From positions 5,411,758 through 5,475,757 of the forward strand of contig JAEVLN010000003.1 in NCBI GenBank assembly GCA_018350325.1: 64,000 nt of DNA, in the 5' to 3' direction. The translations under genes and the position numbers were made by a program. This document shows, piece by piece, positions 33,539-43,518 of this stretch. Under the pieces are notes generated by a model. It had not been told where the DNA came from, did not search any database, and worked only from the letters and a program-made list of their open reading frames with translations. Each line of letters begins with the position of its first letter. Position 1 is the first letter of the stretch. Source of the stretch: Globodera rostochiensis. Taxonomy: Eukaryota > Nematoda > Chromadorea > Rhabditida > Heteroderidae.

Positions 33539-34087
33539 TTACCGAATGGTACCTAATGCGTGTCCGGTAATTCCGACAGTAAGTAATTTCGACAGTGGGT
33601 AAATTCGACAGTAAAATTCGACAGTGGTCATTTTCGTCAGTGGATAATTTCGACAGTGAACTATTTTTTTTATTTCACCGTTTTTCACCACTTCCGACAG
33701 TGAGTACTTTCGACAACGGGTAATTTCGACAGTGACTAAATTTAAAAAAAAAATGCAAATGGTAGAAAAAGCGCGTAGGTAGGCAAGCGATTCGCGATTG
33801 TTAAAATCCGCGAGAAGAGCAGTCAAATTGTTGTCTTGACGAACATATTTCCCTTTTCGAATATGATGAGGGCCACGAATTCCATCTGCTGGCGCCGCAA
33901 GAAAATCGGCTAATCTATCCGGCCACATCCCATCTTTCTCTAACAATTTACGAACAAAAGAACTCAGTCGTTGATTTCCCCAACGAGTCCCGTCCTCAGC
34001 AAGTTGCCTATTCGAAGGATTGGTAGAAAAGCAAAATTCGTCCACGATTGGACTTTGTTTCATTGAAACGCACAAGAGCCATTTCAC
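33539..34087 (-). mobile_element. Probable Mutator-like transposase C-terminus with a CGACAGT-repeat terminus
   Basis: Minus-strand coding from 34087 gives FCFSTNPSNRQLAEDGTRWG, SFVRKLLEKDGMWPDRLADF, KGKYVRQDNNLTALLADFNN and RESLAYLRAF. The last part resembles the C-terminal tail of MULE-type transposases; I cannot see the DDE residues, so this is tentative. Directly downstream (33735-33560) are repeated 'cgacagt' units, the same motif as the ends of the MITEs at 41.46-41.76 and 60.69-61.04 kb. This suggests transposase and terminus of one family. Confidence 0.45.
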
Positions 34088-36280
34088 TCGGGCAAAAAGG
34101 CAAATGACTATGTTCGGAACCCTTCTTATTCTTCACATTGCTGGTCAAATACCAGATAAGGAAAACCTATTTAATGCAAAATTCTCGAGATAACAAACGA
34201 GCGGAGTTCAACCAGCAGCATCTCAATGTGAATTTGCAAACAAATACTGCAATATGCACGATATCTTTTTTTGTACTGTCGAAAATACCGTACATGCACA
34301 AGTGCAACGCTGTTGAATTTGGCGAAGACAATTCGCCAAGACAATTCGCCAAGAGGTTAAGGATAGGCACAAGGATGAAAGAAATAGTGTGCTGAAGAGA
34401 TTTTTAAAAGAGAAAGAGAGAAAAAATGAGAGAGAAGATAGGGTAGAGATATTGGGCAAATGGCTGCGCTGCCCGCTGTGGCGCGCGCGTCGCTGACGCT
34501 TACGTCACTCGCTGCTCATTTGCAGCGGGTGCGCACTGTTCAATTGCCGTGGGAGTGAGAGAAAGAAGAAGAGTGAGGGAGAGAGGGAGGAAATGCAAGA
34601 GTGAATGGGGGGAGAGATTGGGGGCTAATAAAGAAAAAATAAGGGCGATATACAATGGCTTGGATAAGCACTTAGCTCGTTTTAATGTACGGGTTCAATT
34701 CCCGAATGTGAAATTTTCTTTTTATATTCAACTAAAAATATTTTAAATGATTTTTTTGTAACTTTTTACCAAATGCCGATTTTAAAATTTTGGTTGAAAT
34801 CTTTTAACAAATTGAATCAAAATTTCAAAATTTTCTCAGCGGCGCCTATCGGCACCGCTGAGCCCCCCCCCCCCCCTCCAAAATGAAGTCAAACGGAAAT
34901 GCACCCCCAGAAATCAAGCATTTTGATCAAAAATTGTTTAACATAAATGCAATAAAAAGGAAAAATATACCCGTAAGAATCGACTTTTTGCCCCCGCCCC
35001 CGAAAAAAATCCTAGCTACGTGCCTGACACCCCTCCCTCCCTTAAAGTGAAGCAGAATTGCAAAAAAAATCGTATATTTGAAATTCCTTAACAAAATAGC
35101 AGTACAAACGGAAAATGCACCCTTAAAAATCGACATTGAAAATTTGTGGAAATTAAAATCAAAATTTTTTTAGTTATTTTCAAAAAAAATTCGAACGAGA
35201 AATTTCTCGGATTTTTTGGGTCTCGGTCTCGAGTCTCGGTGTCATTTCTCGGTCTCGACTCTCGGTAAATTTCGGGTCTCGTGCAGCACTAGTGTGAAGC
35301 AAATGTGCGAGAGGGAGTAAAACCTTCTGAATTAATGGGCGATGGATCGATTAATGTAGACACAAAAATCAATACAACATTTAATCGCTCGCCTGATGAG
35401 ACAGAGAAGAGAAAACTATTCGGCGCATTTGTGCAGTCAATGAATAAAAGACGCAAATAAAGCGAATCGCGGATTTTTTTCAAAAAGACTGCAAATGTTT
35501 AGTTAGTTTTTGTGAACGTCCCCATGCTTTAAAATCAACGAAAATGAAATGTTTTTACATTTTTTTAAATTTTATTAAAAGAATTGAAATACATAAACGC
35601 CCCAAAAAAGTCTTGGCCCCAAGTAACAGGAATTTTTCCTCATTCTGTGCTTTTTGGAAATTAGGGGCGGGGATTTATGCACTGAATATGCCAAAATCTA
35701 ACGAAACATTCAACCGAAAAGTACCAATCAGTGCTTCAATTTCTAAATAATAAATATTTTAGCTAATAAAAACTAGAGCTCGGACTTGAGGACCGATCGA
35801 GAATATCGAAAAATCTCACGAGATTTTTAATTTTTGGGGTGAATTTCTAAAGGTTTATTATACTTATATTATTCAATATTGCAGAATCTTACATATTGTC
35901 GGTGCTGGACAGGGATAAAACTACATAAAGACCATAAAATTAAAGTTGAAAATCAGGACCGAATAGCGCCAAAAAAGGGAAATTTTCAAAAAGTGATTGA
36001 CAATTTAAAATGAATCATTTTGGACGGCTTTCCGGAAGAATTCCAAATTCGGATTCCGTTAGACCAAACAAAATGATAAACAAAAATGCCGTTTAATTGT
36101 CATCTCTCCCAACCATACAATTTGAACTCAACCCTTCTTTTTTCCGACTTCAATCTTACATTGCCCAAAATTGCAATTTTTTTGTTTTGTTTTAACCTTT
36201 ATTTGTTCGCACATTTGGTCGATGTAACTAAAAATGTTATGAACAAACCAATACTTTAAGGAAAAAAAGATTTTAAGGAT
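34088..36280. repeat. Repeat-rich interval without genes
   Basis: Contains a GC hairpin (34840-34860) next to a C run and an orphan copy of the F-box 5' flank (35289-35483, minus). MITE-like sequence 'ggcggggatttat' at about 35665 is shared with 23.9 kb. A tRNA-like B box (ggttcaattcc) lies at about 34692 but no tRNA folds. No coding exon supported. Confidence 0.4.
35289..35483 (-). promoter_or_regulatory. Orphan copy of the F-box 5' flank
   Basis: It shares 'cgcctgatgagacagagaag', 'gcgcatttgtgca' and 'aataaaagacgcaaa' with the regions upstream of the F-box genes at 4.1 and 59.8 kb. No F-box exon follows within 1 kb, so this is an orphan flank, probably left by deletion or moved by recombination. 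Confidence 0.5.
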
Positions 36281-37486
36281 ATTCAAACGGCGGGGGGAAG
36301 TTTGGGCACCGGGAAGTTTGGGCACCAGGAAGTTTGGGCACCAGAAGTTTGGGCACCGGGAAGTTTGGGCACCGCAATATATCATTAAAAAATAAAATTT
36401 CAAAATTTTGCCATTTTAGACTCTCATTAAATACTTTGGAGCTTTTATCGAAAGCATATTCAAACCCATTATGGGTTAAAGTGAGTTTTCTTTATATGCA
36501 ATGAGGGTTTGAAATACTTTCTGCAAATGTATGTTTTGAGGGGCAATCACTTGTGCTGCTTTGGCGTACGGACCGAATCCGACCGGGGAGTAACTTCATC
36601 TCGACAAGACCTGTTGAACGGGTTTAGAAAGTCTGAATCGGTTAAGTTTAGAGTCAATTATTGCCCCGGTCTGGATTCGGTTCTCGCGCTTTTTCAGGAG
36701 AACCACTTGAAACAAATTCTGCTTCTTCAAGATTTCCAATGGCAAGACTTTTCTCACCAGAGGACTTTTTGAGAATTCCGCAAAATGACCTAAAAAAGTA
36801 ATAACGCGGCACACCAACAACTGACCTTCTTTCATCCTTAAAATCCCTGATATGATATACACATATTCCTTTCCAACATTCATTAAAAAAATTTATATCT
36901 GAACTCAATACTTTGTCGAAAATTAAATTTCATGCAATATGTACAGAACATTCAAGTGTAAATGCTTTTTTTATTTATTTATTTTTATTTAATTTGTATT
37001 GTGGTGCCCAAACTTCCCGGTGCCCAAACTTCCCGGTGCCCAAACTTCCCGGTGCCCAAACTTCCCGGTGCCCAAACTTCCCGGTGCCCAAACTTCCCGG
37101 TGCCCAAACTTCCCGGTGCCCAAACTTCCCGGTGCCCAAACTTCCCGGTGCCCAAACTTCTGGTGCCCAAATTTCCTGGTGCCCAAACTTCATGTCGCCA
37201 TTCAAACAATTTAAACCGACACTGACTTTATTTGAAGGCGTTCAAATCCGATAACATTGGCAGGAAGCGACTCTTGCGGAATTTCCAGTCAACGATTTTG
37301 ACAATTTCAGCGCCCTTTCCATTAATTGAACGACAAATTTCCAATTTACCCAACGACCATTCCATCGAATTGAAATGCGCGTCCACCAAAAAGTCAAATC
37401 GATCGCTGAAAAGCGCCACTTTCAGTTCGAGCACAAAAGGGCCACAGAATTTGAAGACTTCAAACAAAACATCGGCACAAACGAAA
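36206..37486 (-). pseudogene. F-box pseudogene split by a transposon
   Basis: Exon 2 (37486-37234) encodes [13 protein letters not shown]...[12 protein letters not shown] but has lost about 20 nt where other copies encode VERRLPI, shifting the frame to a stop. The first 23 nt of exon 3 (acceptor plus YIDQM) appear at 36228-36206 and then end abruptly. Intron 2 between them holds the 911-bp element at 36289-37199. The copy at 42.3 kb has a similar deletion at the same point. Exons 1 and 4 are absent. Confidence 0.8.
36289..37199. mobile_element. 911-bp hAT-like element with 16-bp tandem-repeat termini
   Basis: Left end GGCGGGGGGAAGTTTGGGCACC-like, right end GGTGCCCAAACTTCATGTCGCC-like (first and last 4 and the GAAGTTTGGGCACC core are inverted). 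Both sides are flanked by ATTCAAAC (36281-36288 and 37200-37207), a perfect 8-bp target duplication. The terminal repeat has been amplified as a tandem 16-mer, 'ggtgcccaaacttccc': about 5 units inverted on the left (36297-36377) and about 12 on the right (37003-37190). The 625-bp interior shows no transposase. Confidence 0.8.
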
Positions 37487-37749
37487 CTGAAAATACGGGG
37501 TCTAAATGAGGCAAATAAACAATTTCCCGTTTTGTTAAAATTGGTCAAAAAAGAGCAACATTTTCTCATTAACGCGGAAAGGGCGTGATGGCCAATGAAG
37601 TTAAAAGTCCCGGCCTCGTGCTACGCTACTCAAGACCCTTGATGCAAAAGCTTTCACATGGCTTTAATAAAGCAAATTTTATGTCAAAATCAGACAAAAA
37701 GTTAAAGATCTTTCATCAAAAAATGAAAATAGAAATAAATAAATTGTGA

Positions 37750-38720
37750 TCAATATTCACTGAGCAAATGTTCTTTCACAAGATCGTATTTGAATGTCTG
37801 TGAGCCAAAGTTGCCCTTAACCCGATCAGCACCATCCTTCAGAGAGATAAACGGGTACAAGTCGGAGTGGTGGACAAGCAAATTAGTCGTATCTGAACAT
37901 AAATTCAAATTTTCTCAAAATATTTCCGCCGGAGCCAAAGTTAAAAGCTCTAAGCGGTAATTAACTGTTTCAACACACCCAAACGTTGTCCGTTCAACGT
38001 GTAAATAATTTGGCGGGTTGTCAAATTGAGGCCGCATCCGACGACGTCGCCAACGCCGAACTTGTAGTCGTTGTTTGCGACGACGTAAGGCCAATTTTTG
38101 TAGAATTTACAGCCATAAACTTTGTGACCCCAAAATGTGCCGTCACTTTTGTACGAATAATAAGTGTGCGCGATGTTCAATGGCACTGACATTGGCACAA
38201 GTCCAAAGTGACACCACCATAAATAGGCATAGGGTGAGGGTTGTGGGGTTGACGAGTGAATTAATTACAACTCTAGTAGGGACACAGCCCCGTGGGCGGG
38301 GGGAAGCCCCCCCCCCCCCAAACAAGACATTAAATTTTCAAAAAATTTTCCCGGCGACCCTCTCTCCCAAGGCATAATCTCCTAAATACGTGCCTGCCCC
38401 CCCCCCTACTAAAATATTTTCTGATTACGTCCCTGATCAATTAAATGGTTTTCTTTTCAACTTACTCGACCATATTCACAAGTTTCACTTCGTAATAAAA
38501 AATTCCGCAATGATGTCGCGGAATAATCATTTCCGCACGAACGTTGGCGCAAAAATCATCAGAACTCATCTCTTTGAAAGTGATTATTGATTGATTTTCA
38601 ATAAATTGATTGATTCTCTTTTTCTGCTTACCATGGAGTCAGACAATCGGGCTGAATGACAAAAAGGTCCGTGTGACAATCGGACGAATTCCAACGATTT
38701 TGCGGACAGATCAAAAACAA
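37750..38720 (-). CDS. SPRY-domain (SPRYSEC/RBP-like) gene, partly resolved
   Basis: Minus-strand exons: 38720-38632 encodes [19 protein letters not shown]; about 38573-38468 encodes [20 protein letters not shown]; about 38200-37979 encodes [36 protein letters not shown] and TLNGQRL; 37892-37750 encodes [18 protein letters not shown] and [12 protein letters not shown], then stop. These are consecutive conserved segments of the SPRY domain as found in the expanded cyst-nematode SPRYSEC family. Some SPRYSECs are secreted effectors that act in plant cells; no signal peptide is identified here. The last join is clean (GTGTGT donor, G|AT phase). No AG acceptor is found just before the third exon, where a C/G-rich insertion (about 38283-38440) fills the intron, so the gene may be damaged. 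5' exons are not found. Confidence 0.6.
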
Positions 38721-39104
38721 CTGAAAAAATTACACAAATTTGTTGATTTGTTCATGATCAAAAATGGCATAAATTAAATGATTTAAGAAATAGCAAATCA
38801 TTTTTTAAAAAAGATTGTTCACTTTATCAATAGCGCCCGAAACATTGGAGGAATGCGGCGGCTTCATGCCCGTCGTGTTCAGCGCGCCACTCCCAATTTA
38901 CTGACAACGGCCGTCGCAATGCTCGACGCAAGCTGAAATTGAAATTTTATAATCAGTAGCAGTAAAAAACGGAAAGATTTGGCAAAATGCCAAAATTTAA
39001 ACTCAAGCTTTTGATTTGCATATATCATTGAGCAGCTCCCCCCCCCCCCCCCCCCCCCCCCCCGGGTTTATTTTGCTCTTTGGCCGACCCTCGCCCTCCG
39101 AAAA

Positions 39105-39465
39105 TTATTTTCTGGAGTTATTTCCCTGCAACACCTCATCAATATTGTTGTGTTGCACGACACCATCTTCGCCATCTTCGCGATCGGTGGCCTCTTTATC
39201 GCCCGAATCGTCTCCAACAGCACTCAAACCTTCTGCTGGAAATAAACAAAGTATCTCTGCTAAGTCGTACATATTAATCGAGAATGGGGGTTTTTCTTAT
39301 TTCGAGTTTTATGTGCGTTGATCACGATTATGGCATCATCAGATGTCGTCAAATCATTGACAGAAACTCCATAACACGACCCCACCATTTGCGAGTTGCT
39401 GGACTCCTACGATATCAAAGCTGTCGGTCGAAGCTTTAGATGAAATGCTGGTCATTTGATTGGAG
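39105..39465 (-). CDS. Unidentified acidic exons
   Basis: The minus strand has 'ttatttccag' followed by an open segment, AEGLSAVGDDSGDKEATDRE then DGVVQHNNIDEVLQGNN and a stop (about 39244-39105). Upstream, ISSKASTDSFDI and SSNSQMVGSCYGVSVND are open. The joins between them are uncertain. Acidic, low-complexity C-terminus; family not recognised. Confidence 0.25.
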
Positions 39466-39589
39466 GACAATTAAATGAAAAAGTATTTTGAGTATTATGA
39501 ATCCTAAATTATATTTTGAATGGTTGTTTGTAACGCTGTTGAGTTTACATAAATATCCTTTTCTACAAAAAAACGTGTCAGGACAAAAT

Positions 39590-39866
39590 CCCTAACGGTC
39601 AAAATCCCTAATAACCCAAAAGCGGTCAAAATCCCTAATCAGCCAAAAACGGTCAAAATCCCTATCGGACAAAATCCCTAACGGTCAAAATCCCTAATAA
39701 CCCAAAAGCGGACAAAATCCCTAATGGCTTAAAAACGGACAAAATCCCTAACGGTCAAAATCCCTAATAACCCAAAAGCGGACAAAATCCCTAATGGCTT
39801 AAAAACGGACAAAATCCCTAACGGTCAAAATCCCTAATAACCCAAAAGCGGTCAAAATCCCTAATT
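39590..39866. repeat. Tandem repeat with core CAAAATCCCTAA
   Basis: About 13 copies of the 12-mer 'caaaatccctaa' spaced by 'cggt', 'taacccaaaagcgga' and 'tggcttaaaaacgga'. Together these form a higher unit of about 72 bp repeated three to four times with little divergence. Confidence 0.85.
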
Positions 39867-40059
39867 TTGCAAATCTCGAAAAATAGAGTGGTTTGCGTTA
39901 ATTTTATAGATTAAAAACTAACTTTTAGATTCACCTTTTCCATTTTAAGCATATAGGTATATTATGATTCAGCGCACACTGCGCGAACAAATACAAGAAT
40001 TGCAGCGAGCTGAAAAGAGGTCGAGACGTGAAATTCTCGCTGCAGATGAAAGCACACTT

Positions 40060-40237
40060 CCACTTGACGGGGGAACGATTGGTGTTTCGGCACGTTGAGG
40101 AAGACGATTGGCTGTTGGTTCGCTGTCCGATTGAGCGCAACGAAAAGAAATGGGCCGAATGGGAAGAGGAGGCTAATTATTGTCAGGGGAATCGCATCCA
40201 TATTGGCTTCAAAAACAGTGACATTGACGACGGGTAG
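40060..40237 (+). pseudogene. F-box exon 4 fragment
   Basis: Encodes [36 protein letters not shown] and NSDIDDG plus stop, matching the end of exon 4 of the intact genes. The start of exon 4 and all other exons are missing; the sequence left of 40060 is unrelated. The family 3' flank continues to about 40430. Confidence 0.8.
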
Positions 40238-40889
40238 GGGCGAAATGGGGGGATCAGAATAATTCTCCTCCACTGAACCGATTATTCACTAGGCTTTGAC
40301 TTCATGAACGAGGAGGAGGACGGAACGGAATTGGATCCAAATTCAAATTGGAATAAATATTTATCACATGGATTTGTATCAGAGATGGGGCGCCGTGAAT
40401 AAAGGATAAATTTATTATCCAATGAGAATTCTAACTGTTTTTACTCATTTAAAATGTTATAAAATTAGAGATCGGCGGGAACGAGATTCCCGTGGGGAAA
40501 GGCGGGAGTCCCGTTCCCGTACTTTTCTCCCGAGCGGGATTTATTCCTATTTTGAGACTCCTTGACACAAACGAAAGCCCCGAAAATGAATGAATGAACG
40601 GAGGACGAACGGAATTTGGAGGGAAATATTCAAACTGAGAAAACGGACTAAACATTTCAATTGTTGCTTTTTCTTTACAATATGCATCTTTGTTTTCCCG
40701 AAGCTTTGACGTTTGAGAAAATTTTATGATTTTTTATTCTCTTTTTCCTTTTTGGAAATTCTACCTTATACGGTTCTGGAACAAAACCGAGCAATTCATA
40801 TACCAATCGACTCCTCTCGCCGAGCTAAGCACGAAAGTGATCAAGAATTGAAATTTGAGAATTTAAACCGGTTTTTGAGGAGGAGTTCG

Positions 40890-41460
40890 ACAAAATAGTG
40901 TGTTAAAAGAGAGAGGCAGACGGCGAGAGTAATTTGGACATCAACGCACCCCATCTAAAAATTGTTTTAGTTTAATTTCTTAAAATTTTATTTTTTGAAG
41001 AAATACCCAATTTTTACATATTCGTACTCAGCTCGATGATGGGAAGCGATTGATATAAAATTTAGGCGAATTTGCGTCTGTTGAAAAAATATTATTTTTT
41101 AAATTTATATCGGATATTTTTAATTTATTTTAACAAAGTTTTTTGTTTTCTATTTTCCCTCGAATTCGCTAGAAATATCCCCCCCCCCCGTGATTGTTTT
41201 AGTTTAATTGCTTAAATATTTTTTGAAGAAATAGTGTGTTAAAAGAGAGAGGCAGACGGCGAGAGTAATTTGGACATCAACGCACCCCATCTAAAAATTG
41301 TTTTAGTTAATTGCTTAAAATTTTATTTTTTGAAGAAATAGTGTGTTAAAAGAGAGAGGCAGACGGCGAGAGTAATTTGGACATCAACGCACCCCATCTA
41401 AAAATTGTTTTTGTTTAATTTCTTAAAATTTTATTTTTTGAAGAAATAGTTGGTGAGCGG
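40890..41460. repeat. 108-bp satellite, short array with A-rich block
   Basis: About three satellite units, including 'ggcgagagtaatttggacat' and 'caacgcaccccatctaaaaa', surround an inverted A-rich block at 41031-41195. The mix of satellite and block repeats the composite seen at 17.2-18.3 kb. Confidence 0.8.
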
Positions 41461-41461
41461 C

Positions 41462-41763
41462 GCATCAGGTGTTTCCGCCAGTAGTTGATTTCCACAGTGA
41501 GTGATTTGACAGTGAATTCCAAATAAATGTTTCGAACTTGTTAGAAGACATTTAGTTTCAACTTGTGAATGCTTTTTAGACATGTACGTTATCATCCGTT
41601 TTGCTAAAAATTGCATTTTTAGGCTTGCTTCGAATACAAATATTTTGAATTGTTCGAATTTTTTACTTTTTCAGCTATTTTATACCATTACGTGGGTCTA
41701 AATGCTCTAAAAATAAGAAACTTACTGTCGAATTCAACTACTGTCGGAAACACATGATGCCGG
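41462..41763. mobile_element. CGACAGT-family MITE, about 300 bp
   Basis: Ends are inverted: left 'catcaggtgtttccg' with 'cagtagttga' and 'acagtgagt'; right, reverse-complemented, 'catcatgtgtttccgacag' with 'tagttgaattcgacagtaag'. The interior matches the element at 60.69-61.04 kb ('gaattccaaataaatgttt'). No clear target duplication. Confidence 0.65.
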
Positions 41764-42305
41764 GTGAACTTGTCATCATATTTTTTAAAGAATAAAATGA
41801 TATTTAAATATCTTAAAGAGCATTTGAATTTTAAGTTTTGATTATTTATTGTTAGAGAGGGTATAATTTAAACTGAATCACACATTCTCTTCCGTGTCGT
41901 GCCGCCCGGCTAATGCCAATCAACATACCTATACCCTCCCCCCCCCCCCCCTCCCCCCACACAAAAATTGTTGTGAGTTCGGAGTAAAACAACAAAATTC
42001 CGAACCCGGTCCCGAACTTGAACATTTTTAGAATTCAAAAATTATCAAAAAGCAGTTTTGGCTCACTCAAAAAGCATGAATTGATCAGTCTTGCCTTTTC
42101 GTTGTTATGTTGTGCTGATTTTGTGTTTTTTAATGTTTAAGCCAAAATTGGATTGTTTTTCTGGATTTTTAATCCAGATCCAGGCCTTGGTAAATTCAGA
42201 TCATTTTTCAAAATACGGGCTCTACTACTACATATATTTGGGTGCGGATGAGAGGCTTTTGCCAAATACAGTGATTGGGCAGGTCAATGGGTCGGGGACG
42301 TTTCG

Positions 42306-42970
42306 GCCCCACCGTTTTGTTCGAAGTCTTTGAATTCTGTGACCCATTTGTGCTCGGCCTAAAAGTGGCGCTTCTCAGCGACCGATTTGACTTTTTGGTG
42401 GACGCGCATTTCAAATCGATGGAATGGTCGTTGGGAAATTTGGAATTTCGTCGCGCAATTAAAGGGAATGGCGCTGAAATTCTCAAGGCGATGATGGCCG
42501 GCCAATTCCGCAAGAACCGCTTCCTGACAATGTGACCGGCTTCCAATGTTTTGAAATAAGGTCATTATCGGTTTAAATTAGAGACCGGCAACTCAGCCTA
42601 AACAAAATTTGTACAAAATTTTTTGGGTTTCTTTTGGTTTTGGTTTCTTTTGGGTTTTGCCCAATTTGACCGAAACCAAAACCAAATTTTTGGTTTTTTT
42701 AGTACAAAAACCCCCAAAAAATTTTTGGTTTTGGTCCGGACTCTAGTTTAAATTGTTTAGAAGTCCTTAAAAGTCATTTACTCAAATGTTTTTGTTCAAT
42801 TTTCGTATTTTTAGGTTCAACGACGAAAATGTCATCGAATTTCTCAAAAGCATCGGCCGCCTTTTCGACTCCAACGGCACCAATGTTTTCATTAACAAAT
42901 GCCTTTTGTTTCGTTGTCCAATTGAGCGCGACGAAGACAAATGGGTCGTACAAAGATATTATTTTAATTG
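42306..42970 (+). pseudogene. F-box pseudogene with internal deletions and a MITE
   Basis: Exon 2 (to 42560) encodes [20 protein letters not shown] and [20 protein letters not shown], then loses about 20 nt and runs to a stop. Intron 2 holds a 167-bp MITE. Exon 3 starts at 42815 ([12 protein letters not shown]) but jumps after about 30 codons directly into exon 4 sequence ([12 protein letters not shown]), so most of both exons is deleted. Confidence 0.82.
42579..42745. mobile_element. 167-bp hAT-type MITE in an F-box intron
   Basis: Termini TAGAGACCGG and CCGGACTCTA (one mismatch). Flanked by GTTTAAAT at 42571-42578 and 42746-42753, a perfect 8-bp duplication. The interior is rich in 'ttttggttttggt' and its complement. 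Confidence 0.82.
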
Positions 42971-43459
42971 ATACAAAAATTGTAATTAATGGAACAAATC
43001 TGAGCTCCATTTGGAAATTTTGGCCCCATCTTCGAATTCAAACATTTTGACGAAAGGCCAAAATTCAAAAAAAAATGAAGGAGAAAATTTTTTATCGTCC
43101 TTAGATTTCGCCAAATTTTCTGTTATGTCCCTGAAAATCAACATGTGGCATTGTCTTTCACCCGGTTTTAGCTTAATTATGAGTTTAGTTCGCAATATTG
43201 GACTTTTTTTAATATAAAATCAATTTTAGTAATGTAAAGCTTAATAATAAAATTATTCAATAGTAAAATAAAATCATAGTTTAAAAATAAAAATTTATAA
43301 AATCAATTTTAGTAATGTAAATCATTTGTTTAATAAATAAAATTGCACTTTTTCATGTTAAGTAATGCTTGCGCTTGTTTTATTGAAGGATTAATGTGAA
43401 TTGGCAAAAATTGTCATTGTCGAGAGAGTGCCAACATTAAAATACCAGAAAATTGGCTC

Positions 43460-43467
43460 TATAAAAG
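43460..43467 (+). promoter_or_regulatory. TATA box of the two-module secreted gene
   Basis: TATAAAAG lies 52 nt before the ATG at 43519 in an otherwise ordinary AT-rich context, with the A+T-rich leader 'gaattaaacaacgcataaat' following. Spacing fits a start site at about 43490-43495. Confidence 0.55.
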
Positions 43468-43518
43468 CCCAGTTTTGCTTTGTGAATTAAACAACGCATA
43501 AATCATTAAATTTAGTCA

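Noticed and set aside
34630..34725. tRNA gene suggested by the B box 'ggttcaattcc'
   Set aside because: The T arm pairs over only four bases and no acceptor stem, D arm or anticodon arm can be drawn from the 72 nt around it. At most a decayed tRNA-derived repeat.
36913..37254. Open frames across the 16-bp repeat (PNFPVPKLPGAQTS)
   Set aside because: All frames on both strands are open because of the repeat; the sequence is a transposon terminus.
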